DNA from: Bugulina stolonifera
Lineage: Eukaryota; Bryozoa; Gymnolaemata; Cheilostomatida; Bugulidae
NCBI GenBank assembly: GCA_935421135.1
Contig: OW285194.1
Span: 13,849,376-13,913,375, forward strand
Reading direction: 5' to 3'
DNA length: 64,000 nt
Numbering within the stretch: the stretch's first letter is position 1; every line of letters starts with the position of its first letter. This document shows, one piece after another, positions 24,861-35,868 of the stretch. The translations under genes and the position numbers were made by a program. The notes beneath the pieces were generated by a model that saw only the letters and a list, made by a program, of their open reading frames with translations, was not told where the DNA came from and ran no database searches.

Positions 24861-26770
24861 ATAAGCTCACTAGGTCTCCATTTACAAGCTCACTAGGTCT
24901 CTATTTACAAGCTCACTTGGTCTCCATTTACAAGTTCACTTGGTCTCCATTTACAAGCTCACTAGGTACCCATCTACAAGCTCACTAGGTCTCTATTTAC
25001 AAGCTCACTAGGTCTCCATTTACAAGCTCACTTGGTCTCCATTTACAAGCTCACCAGTTACCCATCTACAAGCTCACTAGGTCTCCATCTACAAGCTCAC
25101 TAGGTCTCTATTTACAAGCTCACTTGGTCTCCATTTACAAGTTCACTTGGTCTCCATTTACAAGCTCACTAGGTACCCATCTACAAGCTCACTAGGTCTC
25201 TATTTACAAGCTCACTTGGTCTCCATTTACAAGCACACTAGGTACCCATCTACAAGCTCACTTGGTCTCCATCTACAAGCTCACTAGGTCTTCATTTACA
25301 AGCTCACTAGGTCTCCATTTACAAGCTCACTTGGTCTCCATTTACAAGCTCACCAGTTACCCATCTACAAGCTCACTAGGTCTCCATCTACAAGCTCACT
25401 AGGTCTCTATTTACAAGCTCACTTGGTCTCCATTTACAAGTTCACTTGGTCTCCATTTACAAGCTCACTAGGTACCCATCTACAAGCTCACTAGGTCTCT
25501 ATTTACAAGCTCACTTGGTCTCCATTTACAAGCACACTAGGTACCCATCTACAAGCTCACTTGGTCTCCATCTACAAGCTCACTAGGTCTCCATTTACAA
25601 GCTCACCAAGTACCCATCTACAAGCTCACTAGGTCTCCATTTACAAGCTCACCAAGTACCCATCTACAAGCTCACTAGGTCTCCATCTACAAGCTCACTA
25701 GGTACCCATCTACAAGCTCACTAGGTCTCCATTTACAAGCTCACTTGGTCTCCATCTACAAGCTCACTAGGTCTCCATTTACAAGCTCACCAAGTACCCA
25801 TCTACAAGCTCACTCTGTCTCCATTTACAAGCTCACTTGGTCTCCATTTACAAGCTCACCAGTTACCCATCTACAAGCTCACTAGGTCTCCATCTACAAG
25901 CTCACTAGGTCTCTATTTACAAGCTCACTTGGTCTCCATTTACAAGTTCACTTGGTCTCCATTTACAAGCTCACTAGGTACCCATCTACAAGCTCACTAG
26001 GTCTCCATTTACAAGCTCACCAAGTACCCATCTACAAGCTCACTCTGTCTCCATTTACAAGCTCACTTGGTCTCCATTTACAAGCTCACCAGTTACCCAT
26101 CTACAAGCTCACTAGGTCTCCATCTACAAGCTCACTAGGTCTCTATTTACAAGCTCAGTTGGTCTCCATTTACAAGTTCACTTGGTCTCCATTTACAAGC
26201 TCACTAGATCTCCATCTACAAGCTCACTAGGTCTCTATTTACAAGCTCACTTGGTCTCCATTTACAAGCTCACCAAGTACCCATCTACAAGCTCACTTGG
26301 TCTCCATTTACAAGCTCACTCGGTCTCCATTTACAAGCTCACTTGGTCTTCATTTACAAGCTCACTTGGTACCCATCTACAAGCTCACTAGGTCTCCATT
26401 TACAAGCTCACCTGGTCTCCATTTACAAGCTCACCAAGTACCCATCTACAAGCTCACTAGGTCTCTATTTACAAGCTCACTTGGTCTCCATTTACAAGCT
26501 CACCTGGTCTCCATTTACAAGCTCACTTGGTCTCCATTTACAAGCACACTAGGTCTCCATTTACAAGCTCACTAGGTCTCCATTTACAAGCTCACTTGGT
26601 CTCCATTTACAAGCTCACCTGGTCTCCATTTACAAGCTCACCAAGTACCCATCTACAAGCTCACTAGGTCTTCATTTACAAGCTCACTTGGTCTCCATTT
26701 ACAAGCTCACCAAGTACCCATTTACAAGCTCACCAAGTACCCATTTACACGCTCACTGCGTATTCATTTA
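24861..26770. repeat. 23-bp satellite with higher-order structure, about 82 copies
   Basis: The unit is close to acaagctcactaggtctccattt. Variants differ mainly in a window of about ten bases: taggtctccat, ttggtctccat, taggtctctat, ccagttaccca, caagtaccca and others. Ordered strings of variants recur: the string starting ccagttaccca appears near 25052, 25351, 25857 and 26087, offsets of about 13, 22 and 10 units. Open frames across it have a 23-residue period and are artefacts. Confidence 0.95.
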
Positions 26771-27403
26771 TATAACTATCTCATCTATTTGCTCCATTGG
26801 CCTAAAGAAAACTCAGGCACACACACAAACAAAGCTGGTGCCTCATCTGGCATTGAGAAATGTGTAATAAACTTATACATATATTTTATTCTGCACAACC
26901 GATATTCACAATAAAATTTATATATTCTATATTATATCATTATATCACAGATCAAATAGAAAGATAACTCCAAAATATTTCCCTTAACAAATGCTAGTGG
27001 TAGGTAGTGGCTAAAAACAATTATGTGGATTAAATTTATACAGCAAAAATAATAGTATTAAAAACTATTTCTACCAATACCAGCTTGTATATATAGTTTT
27101 ATATATAAGATAATAAATACTGCATTTGAGCAAAGATACAATGAGTAATATCAAATTAAACCAATTTACAAACTTACTGTAACTCAGGATAGAAATCCAA
27201 AAACTATTAATTAATTATTACATGTGCATTATGTAAAGGTTCTAAGCATCCAGGAATAGATTAATGTGCTTCACAAGAACATGTGGCTGGCGATCTGAAA
27301 TATCTAACACAGTGTCATACAGTATAGCACCTAATCACAAGCGTTTACTTGACATGGCTGTAATGGGGAATCACTTCATAGCAGAATGTTCTGACACTTG
27401 ATT
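26771..27403. other. Intergenic / likely 3' untranslated region of the minus-strand gene
   Basis: AT-rich, no exon seen. A minus-strand AATAAA (tttatt at 26885-26890) could end the transcript of the gene whose stop is at 27404. Confidence 0.35.
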
Positions 27404-27907
27404 TCAGTCTCTGAGAGTATCAAGGAGTTGTTTACCCCTACCACCCGCTTCACACAGTAGGCTAGTAAACATGCTGATATATGACCTTATGGAGGTCAAT
27501 AGACTTTTGGCCTCTGTCTGCGCACTCTACAAACAAACAAATGTAATATAAAGTTAAGTTTGACATACCAATAATGAAGTGACTGTTGATCGTGCAGACA
27601 ACTACGGTATACTATCAATAGCAATAAAATCATATACTATTTCAATACTATGGATAGTAAACAGGTACGTGTATTTAACTACTCAAGTACTCAAGTATGG
27701 TGTTAGAGTATCGTGGGGTTAACCTATTCCAAATATTTAAAAAGAACTAGTATGATACCGTCATCTTTACCTACAATAAATGCCACAGGCTATTACTAAG
27801 CTTACCTGTTGGGTGGCTTGTCACCGGCCCTAACTTGATCTCTGTCCTGTGACAAACTTCTTCTACGTGCAGTCATATACTTTTGAAAAGGGGGCGTTGC
27901 TTTGTTG
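27404..27907 (-). CDS. Last two exons of an unrecognised protein-coding gene (5' partial)
   Basis: Two minus-strand exons join in frame. Exon 27806-27907 follows a ctgtttcag acceptor and ends in a GTAAG donor in phase 2; it reads NKATPPFQKYM, then ARRRSLSQDRDQVR. Exon 27404-27524 starts after gtagag, completes the split codon as Ser, and reads SAQTEAKSLLTSIRSY, then a short hydrophobic helix-like part with one Cys, ending LLDTLRD and TGA. Together 73 residues of a basic, Ser/Arg-containing linker and a C-terminal helix. I do not recognise the family. Upstream exons must lie right of 27907, beyond the solo LTR and hAT element that sit in what would be the intron. It is too short to show as a long open frame. 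Confidence 0.5.
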
Positions 27908-27985
27908 CTGAAACAGCATAAAAATATACATAGTAAACATACAATGTGATTCATTGCGTTAGTAGTAAATGGTGCACTATTATAT

Positions 27986-28616
27986 TGTAATGGTTACGCA
28001 CAGTCTCTCAACCACCTGACACTAATCATATACGTACCTATACCTATATATCTGCTTGTATTCCTTGTTACTTGGTTGAATGTTATCTGTACACCTGAAT
28101 GTAGCATTACTGAGTCATTATACTGCTTTTTATGCCCATGTAAAGAGGCCCGACCTCTCAGAATTACTTGATATTCATTTTGTATATGATCTAGATGATT
28201 CTAAGCATCTTTTGTAATAACCCGACCCGGGCATCGGGCTTCCGGCGCCATGTTGTTGCACAATTTTGGCACTACATCGGCCTTTTGTTCTCGTACTATA
28301 TAAAGGGCATTGTTTTTACGTTTGTTGTCTCAGTTCATCCTTTGATCTCAATAAAGACACTTCTATACTTATATACAGAGGCTTTCAGTGCCTACTAGGT
28401 CGGATCACTCTCTTTCTCAGTATAGTAAGCAAGCATTGACTCGGGATCATATGGGTCGTCTTTGGTAGTTCTTTGACTAGTCTTTGGTAGTTCTTTGACT
28501 ACTGACACCGATCAATCTTTCATGTAATGATAAGGCCTAGCACCACTCATAGGCACTTCATTTTGGACTCGGGAGTCGTCTTAGGACGACCATACCAGAA
28601 ACCAAAAACCATTACA
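27986..28616 (+). mobile_element. Solo LTR of an LTR retrotransposon
   Basis: 631 bp starting TGTAATGGTT and ending AACCATTACA (10-bp perfect terminal inverted repeat, TG...CA), flanked by atat on both sides (27982-27985 and 28617-28620). Inside, in LTR order, are a TATA box (tatataaag, 28297-28305) and a poly(A) signal (aataaa, 28350-28355), which give the plus orientation. No internal retroelement genes are next to it, so it is a solo LTR left by recombination. It also stands out by higher GC. Confidence 0.7.
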
Positions 28617-28626
28617 ATATTATACA

Positions 28627-29323
28627 CAGGGTTGGGAACTTTGATCTACTTTTGCATTCGATTTCTGATTTTCGATTATGCTGACTGAACCAAGGAATAC
28701 AAGCATTCGATTGTTACTTTACTAAATCAATAATTGTACTTCAATCGATTTTACAATCGATGATGATTTTAGAAAATGCACATGTATATGGGTATAATTT
28801 TTGTAAAAATGGAGAAATTTATTGTCTTTACTAATTATGTCTATTACTTTAAAATGTTATAACAACTGTGCCTAATATTACCAGTTTTATTTGCATTTTC
28901 TCATAGTTTAGAGTTATCTCCTCTACCTTTATGTTTCTTTTTAGCCTCCAAATATTTATATGCACTGCAAATCTTAGCCAGAAATTCCAGGCTATTATTT
29001 CTTATTTGGTGCTAGCCAATCACATTTATCCTAGCTTGCAAATAGAAGCTATTATTTTGTTATTAAATAAAACAGCTCATCATTTTTTTTATTAAAATGA
29101 TAAGAACTAAGCTACAAGGCTTTTCATTTATTTCCTGTACTAAACACTAGCAGATTAATTAGCAGCTTAGTGACAATAGAATGCAGCTGTAACCCTATAA
29201 AACCAACGAATACATGCATTTCGATGGCTTTGTTGGAAACCAATGATTAGGTGGAATCGATGGTGAATAGACCAAAGAAAATCACCATCGAATATCGAAT
29301 GCTATTGGCGATTCCCAACCCTG
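28627..29323. mobile_element. Non-autonomous hAT-type element with perfect 8-bp duplication
   Basis: 697 bp beginning CAGGGTTGGGAA and ending TTCCCAACCCTG (with one difference near the inner end), the CAGGG start typical of hAT elements. The eight bases attataca flank it exactly on both sides (28619-28626 and 29324-29331). No transposase frame. It landed ten bases right of the solo LTR. Confidence 0.85.
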
Positions 29324-29527
29324 ATTATACATTGTACATATTTACATGACTGTACTATACAGTGCTAGTGGTGTCATTGGAAAGTTATCTTCCCTTAACA
29401 GGGACATACATTTTAGAGAGAGGGCAACTTTAGATTAGTAGCATGTGACTCTTATGAACTTGTCACGCCTTGTTAACACACAACAATGCTTGCTTTACTC
29501 TGCCACAGCACAAGGTACATGTATATC

Positions 29528-29576
29528 ATAAAAAGAGAACAATTCAAAATCATTTTAAACTATCATCTCTGTGAAG
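29528..29576 (+). promoter_or_regulatory. TATA-like box and non-coding exon 1 of WAP gene 4
   Basis: ataaaaagag at 29528-29537, identical to that of WAP gene 3, then a GTAAGT donor after 29576. The next exon starts at 29741 after tttttcag and carries the ATG. Confidence 0.6.
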
Positions 29577-29777
29577 GTAAGTAGTGGTTAGCACAAATAA
29601 CCTATTCTATTCAAATTACATGAATAAGCTACTTGAGTACAAGACTGTGGAGGCTTACTACTTCATATTATTATATTATTACATGACTGTACACTTTACG
29701 TGTAAATATTTTATTTTGATATTATGAAATTGTTTTTCAGAAATACAATTGTACGAAGATAAATTTGAAAGAAAATA

Positions 29778-32700
29778 ATGAATCTTTACCTAACTCTCCT
29801 GGTAGTTCTAGCCGCTGTGACTTGTTCCTCTGCAGCTGTAAGTATACCATAAATTGTGAACACCACCTGACTGCCTGCTATATGATATTAGTTAAAACTA
29901 CCCACAATACGCTATCATGGACTAGGTACATGTATCGTCAGATTTTGGTGTGTAGGAAGTGTTAACAGCCATGGGTTACGAAACATTGGGAGTTTCAAGA
30001 TTTATACCTACAAGTGCATAGCAATCCTACAGCTGGTGGTAGGCGCTTTGTGGCTGTAGTGTGCTGAGCCAATTACATGTAGCATGGATGATAACATCAC
30101 AGATGCTTATTGTCAATATAAATATAAGAGATGAGTAACTGTGTGTGTACAATGTTAGTTATATAGAACACTGAGACCTACCATAACACAGAGTGAAGTA
30201 TACAACATGTATAATAACCTGTAGGTCTACAAAACCAGATTGAAATGATGACAAAAAAGGAAAGTGTGAAACATCAACATCTAGTCTAAGCTTTGTAATA
30301 TATTTGAATGAGTAGGGGCTAATTATTGGTGCAAGAGTGTAAATCTATCAGCAATGTGTCAAGGGCATTGTACATGTAAGTAGGGTGTATGGAGTCACTC
30401 CCATGTAAGTAGGGTGTATGGAGTCACTCCCATGTAAGTAGGGTGTATGGAGTCACTCCCATGGGGAAGACAACTTCACCTGCCAGGATTTCTAAGGACT
30501 ACTAGCTATGACAAATTCACATGAGATTGTCCTAGTCATACCTCTGATACATGAGGTAGGCTTAGTTGCAGTTTGCATCTTCTGTATTCTATCCCTCTCA
30601 TGATTTGTATTATCTGTAAATGAATGTCATTAAAGATTTAGCCAGAAGTAAGGCAATTATAAGCATGGCTGGATTTGTATTCAATTCCAATTTAACATAT
30701 TCAAGTCTAACTCATCCTTAGCTTGCTGTTTAATTTAGAATATTCATTTAAACTTATTAAACTTATTTAAATTGACTATGCTTGGCTGAGCAGAAACTTG
30801 TAAACAAATTTTTAACAATACAAAATGGTGACAACCAGGTATTAGCATTCTATGAATAGTGTAAACTACAAGCATATAACTACAAAATGAAAAATAACAA
30901 CAAAAAGTTATATTACGCTAAATACTACTCCAAGTGCTGGCATGGTGTACAGTATTATTCTACTACAATACGTCTTGGTGCACCTGCATGTACACTGTTA
31001 CCAATAATATTATAGTAACATTGACACATAGATAGTTATGAGCTGGAGCTTTGGATCATTATCCTCTTGAACTACATAAACGTGATACGTAGGTGTACAC
31101 AGAGGTAGCATAGAGTATAGTTATACATAGAGGCAGCATAGAGTATAGTTATATACAGAGGCAGCATAGAGTATAGTTATACACAGAGGTAGCATAGAGT
31201 ATAGTTATACACAGAGGCAGCATAGAGTATAGTTATACTTAGAGGTAGCATAGAGTATAGTTATACACAGCAGACATGTGCCAAGCAGACAAATACTCAA
31301 GTCAAGAGTCAAGTAAGAGTATATATTCCCAATTGATAAAAAGTAATTTAGAGTCAACTCATCGGATGAAACAAGTCAAAAGTAGAGTAAGAGTAAATAA
31401 ACAGCCATTTTGAAAAGTAAAGTAAGAGTCAAGCAACTAGTGCCAAAATGCTAGAGTCAGAGTAGAGTCGAAAGTACAGCGGTATGTTAAAGAGAATACC
31501 AATAGGAATTTTGCATAACACAAATTTCTGATGTATACAAGTGTGACAACACACAATAGGTAATACTTAGTGTTAGATCCGAATTTCTGTCAGTTATAGT
31601 AGTTCTGAGGAACAAAGGCTACTTCAAATTTGCACTTGTTATAATGGTAGGTCTGTTTATCTACCCTAAAAGCAGATACATTTTGCGAGTTTTAACTTTT
31701 GCGAATTTCGCGAGTGACAAACTCGCAAATAATTTCCATCGCTATTAATATCTGCTTTCAAACTGATTTAAATAATTTCTGGTTTAAACAGACCATACAT
31801 GAAGCTATATAGCTATATGATACATAGTTTAATATTTTACAAAGCAGCAAGTATTTGCTGTAACATAATTGGTAAGTAGCCTACAGTAGAAGCTTAATCA
31901 GAGGATTTTTTAACAAGCTATAGTAATCACTTTACCTCACAGGTGGGCTTACTGCACTATATAGGAGTCAGTTGTAGTTTTGTACTGTATGTAAGTGGGG
32001 TTTAAATCTGAGTGAGTAAACATAGAGCTTAGCTAAGCTTGGTTTTAATGCTGAAATATGCTTAAACATCAATTTTGGGACTTGAACAAATTTCGCGATA
32101 GGCCAAACTGCTAAATATTTCTATCGCAAATTGCTCCAGGATTAGCAAACTTGCGAAACTTTCTTCCGCAAAATATTTCTGCTTTTAGGGTATAAGCCTC
32201 TCAGCTTCTCTATGGTGGACAAGACTTATTACATAATTACACCAAACCAATAGAATTATCATTGATAGCTGAGAGATTAGAGTAAAGTAAGAGTCCAGCA
32301 TCATGCTTTGTAGGAGAGTAGAAGTAAAAGTCAATACCCAGCTTTCACACAATACAAAAGCACAAGTCAATTAAAAGTAATGAAAAGCTGTTGCTAGAGT
32401 TAACTTGAGTCGAGTAAAATGACTCGAGTGCCCATGTCTGATACACAGAGGTAGCATAGAGTATAGTTATACTTAGAGGTAGCATAGAGTATAGTTAAAC
32501 GTAGAGGCAGCATAGAGTATAGTTATACACAGAGGCTACATGAGCAAATAAACAGAAAGCGTAATAATAATGATATATTAAAGAGGTTAATATAGCCTGT
32601 GTCCCAGACCACCAAATGGCCTACCCTGTTGATATCTGTGGCACGTAGGCCCTATTAGAAATTTAGCTGCAATAGTATATACAGTGTATATATATATACG

Positions 32701-34273
32701 AGGGGCGATCAATAAGTAGGGAGACTTTTTTGGTAGAAATACTTAAATGCATTTACATACTTAAAATTTTTCTGTCACCTTCAAACTACCCTCCTTGGCG
32801 GTCTATACACTGATCCCAGTGTTCTTGCCATGTTTCCAAGTACCTCAAAAACCTTGTCTTTGAAACCTCCTTTAGCGATTTTGTTGCATTTTACTTTATC
32901 TCATTTACATCATCAAAATTTTGACCTCTCAAGGTCATTTTGACCCGAGGCAGCATTCAGAAGTCACACGGTGCTAGGTATAAAGAATAAAGCGGATGTA
33001 GAAATACAGTGACACTGTGCTTGGCCAGGAATGACCTAACTGCCAAAGCATTATGAGCAGGCTGGTGGACGTGGTGGAGATGTCAATTGTTAGTTGCCCA
33101 CTTTTCTGGCCTTTTGTGCCTATAATGCATTATGTAAGCTTTCCATAACTTTCAAATAGAATTCTATATTATAGTTTGCCCTTTAGGTGAAAATTCCTAC
33201 CTACATATTTTCCATTGGTTGATTAATTATTGAACAAGTTTGACATTATTGTTCGTTTTACAAGTCACAGGGTGACCTGACCTTGCCTAATGTTTTTCTA
33301 AAAGTCACAGACCTTAAAATCTGTCATACCACTTGAACGCAGCAGATCTTGATAGAGCAATATCTCCACAAACAGTTTGCACCATTTCATAGTATTCCGT
33401 TGGTTTTTTCCAAGTTTAAACCAAAATTGTATCCGCCGCTCAATTTCCTCGTGATTTGCCATCTCACAAAATGAGACGGTCGCACTAGATAGCCCTTCAC
33501 ATAATTCTAATTTTCTGATGTTAGGATGATGCGACTGCAGTAAAATCATGCACATGGCATCACAAGATGCTGCCAAACAGCATATTCCAATAACAAATGC
33601 ATATGGCGATGCTAGATGTCTGTACTAAAAAAGTCTCCCTACTTATTGATCGCCCCTCGTATGTCACTGCAGGATTTAGCCTGTCCTGAAGCCAACCCTC
33701 TCATGGACAACGTACCAGATCCTAGCTGGACACAATGTACTGATGATGGTGATTGTACTGAGGGAGAAAAGTGCTGCTTCTGGGGTGGACCTAACAAATT
33801 CTGTATGGGGGGCATTGACACCACCCCTAAAACAGGTGAAGATTAGTAATATACTATACATAAGCATGTACACAGTTAAAATCTGTGCAGTGTATGTACA
33901 TTGTACATGTATACCTGGTAGCTAAGGAACGTTTCCTTGGAGTGGTGGAGTCAGAGAAGGCCCACCCAAGCTACATTGAGCTAATATCTAAATTTCAAAT
34001 TTTGTATGATATCTAGATGTAGCTGTTACATAAAAATTGCATCCCCACAATGCCTTTGGTGATTAGAACTAACTACTAGATGGCTACATGTTAGTTAGAT
34101 AACATTGAATCATTTTACATTGAATTGCAGGTTCTTGCCCTGCAGCGATGCCGGTGCCAGATACGCTCTGCATGATGGATGCCCTGGGGTGCAGGTACGA
34201 CTCTGAGTGTGCTGGGGAGCAGAAGTGCTGCAAAAAGACTGACTGTGGTTACAAGGATTGTATATCAGTGTAA
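29778..34273 (+). CDS. WAP-domain secreted protein, gene 4 (A-B, complete)
   Basis: Coding exons 29778-29837, 33673-33835 and 34131-34273 give 121 residues (phases 0 and 1). Exon 1 is a 20-residue signal peptide (MNLYLTLLVVLAAV, ending SSAA). Exon 2 is the six-Cys module (ACP, QC, DC, KCC, FC, ending GIDTTPKTG). Exon 3 is the eight-Cys WAP module ending CISV and TAA. The intron after the signal exon is 3.8 kb, against 0.1-0.4 kb in genes 2 and 3, because it has taken in a minisatellite, a hAT-type element with a nested element, and a mariner. The mariner ends only 13 bases before exon 2, so the acceptor region is largely transposon DNA; whether splicing still works here is the main doubt about this gene. 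AATAAA at 34859-34864 is a possible 3' end. Confidence 0.85.
30373..30459. repeat. 29-bp tandem repeat, three perfect copies
   Basis: Three identical copies of a unit starting catgtaagtagggtgtatgg, in the long intron of WAP gene 4. Confidence 0.95.
31271..32440. mobile_element. hAT-type element inserted in the minisatellite
   Basis: Starts CAGACATGTGCC and ends GGGCATGTCTG-like (reverse complement cagacatgggca), flanked by identical 8-bp duplications atacacag (31263-31270 and 32441-32448). Sub-terminal tracts are rich in gagtcaagt and gagtcgagt. No transposase. About half of its length is a younger nested element. Confidence 0.8.
31664..32190. mobile_element. TA-flanked MITE nested in the hAT-type element
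   Basis: 527 bp beginning CCCTAAAAGCAGATA and ending with the inverted form (tctgcttttaggg), with TA on both sides (31662-31663 and 32191-32192). Sub-terminal blocks rich in ttgcgaa and tcgcga repeat in inverted form. Fits a Tc1/mariner-type non-autonomous element. Confidence 0.75.
32699..33659 (-). mobile_element. Decayed mariner transposon with intact 33-bp ends
   Basis: The two ends are perfect 33-bp inverted repeats (32699-32731 and 33627-33659, starting CGAGGGGCGATCAATAAGTA), flanked by TA. Minus-strand translation shows mariner transposase landmarks: near the N-terminus EIERRIQFWFKLGKN, and near the C-terminus LAPCDF, then LETWQEHWDQCID and FEGD. Stops and frame shifts interrupt it, and at 961 bp it is shorter than a full mariner (about 1.3 kb), so the middle with the catalytic acidic residues is at least partly lost. 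It is non-autonomous but its ends could still be recognised. Confidence 0.9.
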
Positions 34274-35780
34274 TGTGCTTACATGTACAGTTCAATACAC
34301 ATTTAGTGTGCTCACATGTACAATTCATGATGTATACTGTGTAAACTGTCAAAATATAACCTGATCTTCCAGTGAAGGAGATTGCTATGGAATACTCCCT
34401 GCAGAAACTCTAAAACCTGTTCCCCAGGTATGGAGTATGGGCTTGTCTGATGATAGTTAAATATAAACAGTCTACTTTCAAACAGTTCAGTGACAGGGAG
34501 GTGGTGTCTGTTGATGGCTGTCATGTGATCCGTCGCTGCCACAAATCAGTGGTTATGCAGAGCACATGCCTAAGTTACTCAAGCTGAATTAACAACTATT
34601 CTTCCTATGAGTGCTATAAAAAAACTAGATTATTTTTAATTTTACCTGAAATCACTTCTTCTACATGTAGTTATCCTGTGTCACATGCTGTCAACCTGTG
34701 TCACCTGCTGTGTCACACTGTGTCAGATTACAGGCTATATAAATTTAGAGAGGTGTGGGTGGTTGGCTTTTCCTGAGGACCATTATGAATGAATATAGCT
34801 ATAAAAAGCTCCAGCTTTCTGGTGAACGCAAAAAGAATATAAAGTGAGTGTTTACCCAATAATAAACTGTATTTATTTAGTAGCACAAGTAATTCAATAA
34901 ATAACACAAGACAGATCTTGAACACAGCTAGGGTGACAGCAATACTCTGTGAGATACAGCAATGCTTGGTCAGATTACATCATGTGATAGCAGGTATACT
35001 GGTCTTACAATATTTAGTAATGAACAAAAATACCAAAAAAAAAACAAAAAATAGTTACAAAACCTAAGCTATAAAAAGCTGACAAAATATTGGTATCAAA
35101 AGTGGGGCAATAGAGTGTTCACTAACAATCTGGCAAGGTTGAATATAAACTATAATATTATATTATTGAGAGAGAGCATACAATTATTTACTTTCAAAAG
35201 ATATCTGGACTAGACAAGGGAATACCAAATAGAGTAAAAATAAGTAGTGTGACAACTCCCCAATACTTGTCTTCCCTTATGTAAGCTTTTAGCCTGGGTT
35301 AGTTACAACCCCTCAAAGGATGGGAAAGTATATTAGCGGTGGGCTAGGCTGAAAATCTTAGTGCAAGTTCTACAACCAAAATACCTGCCCATTCATTCTG
35401 AGAGCACAGTCTAGCAAAAGCAGTTATAGGAACCCCACTTTCTACCAAATGGTTACCATACAAGTACATACAACCATGTACAGTGTATAATATACTTTAT
35501 GGAGTATTTGTTTGTTGAGAAGTCAAGCCAAGGGTTGTGGCACACTATATTGATCTCTAAAGTCACAACTAGCTTTTCTCTAGACATCTATGAGGTTATA
35601 GAAGCAGTAGTGTGTAATATAATATACATGTTAATGGAGAAAGTATAGAATTACAATACTGAGTATAATATCAATACCTAATACTAGACTGAGTCCCCTT
35701 AATAAGTACTACTGCTAGGTAGAAACTCTAGCTAGTCTGCTGTAAGATTCATACGTGGGAATGGTTGGAGAGAGGCTCAG
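34274..35780. other. Intergenic between WAP gene 4 and the kinesin light chain region
   Basis: No exon I can support. Holds the likely 3' untranslated part of WAP gene 4. Confidence 0.4.
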
Positions 35781-35868
35781 CCAATCAGCTGTGATTTTGT
35801 TGATGCTGGGCCAATCAAAACTCTTAGATTTGAGAAGGAATAAATTAGCCGTACCTACTCCTATAAAG
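35781..35868 (+). promoter_or_regulatory. CCAAT-CCAAT-TATA promoter-like cluster
   Basis: CCAATCAG at 35781, CCAATCA at 35811 and tataaag at 35862-35868 are in promoter order and spacing on the plus strand. Transcription would start near 35893, about 50 bases before an ATG at 35945 (next entry). Confidence 0.45.

Larger units (their letters stand above)
31094..32537. repeat. 27-28-bp minisatellite split by a transposon
   Basis: Units of the form cagaggtagcatagagtata plus gttatac run from 31094 to 31270 (about six copies), stop, and resume at 32441-32537 (about three copies). The gap is exactly the hAT-type element at 31271-32440, so one array was cut by an insertion. Confidence 0.9.

Noticed and set aside
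25952..26575. Plus-strand open frames with a 23-residue repeat
   Set aside because: By-product of the 23-bp satellite; no start context, splice sites or variation typical of coding sequence.
24861..26770. CRISPR-like array
   Set aside because: Units are contiguous 23-bp tandem copies without unique spacers, in a eukaryotic genome.
28038..28094. Apparent third exon of the minus-strand gene at 27.4-27.9 kb
   Set aside because: It has matching phase, but lies inside the solo LTR (27986-28616), so the match is probably chance.
33616..33672. In-frame extension of WAP gene 4 exon 2 into the mariner end
   Set aside because: It would replace the signal peptide; the acceptor at 33671-33672 matches the family. 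Kept only as a possible alternative transcript in findings.
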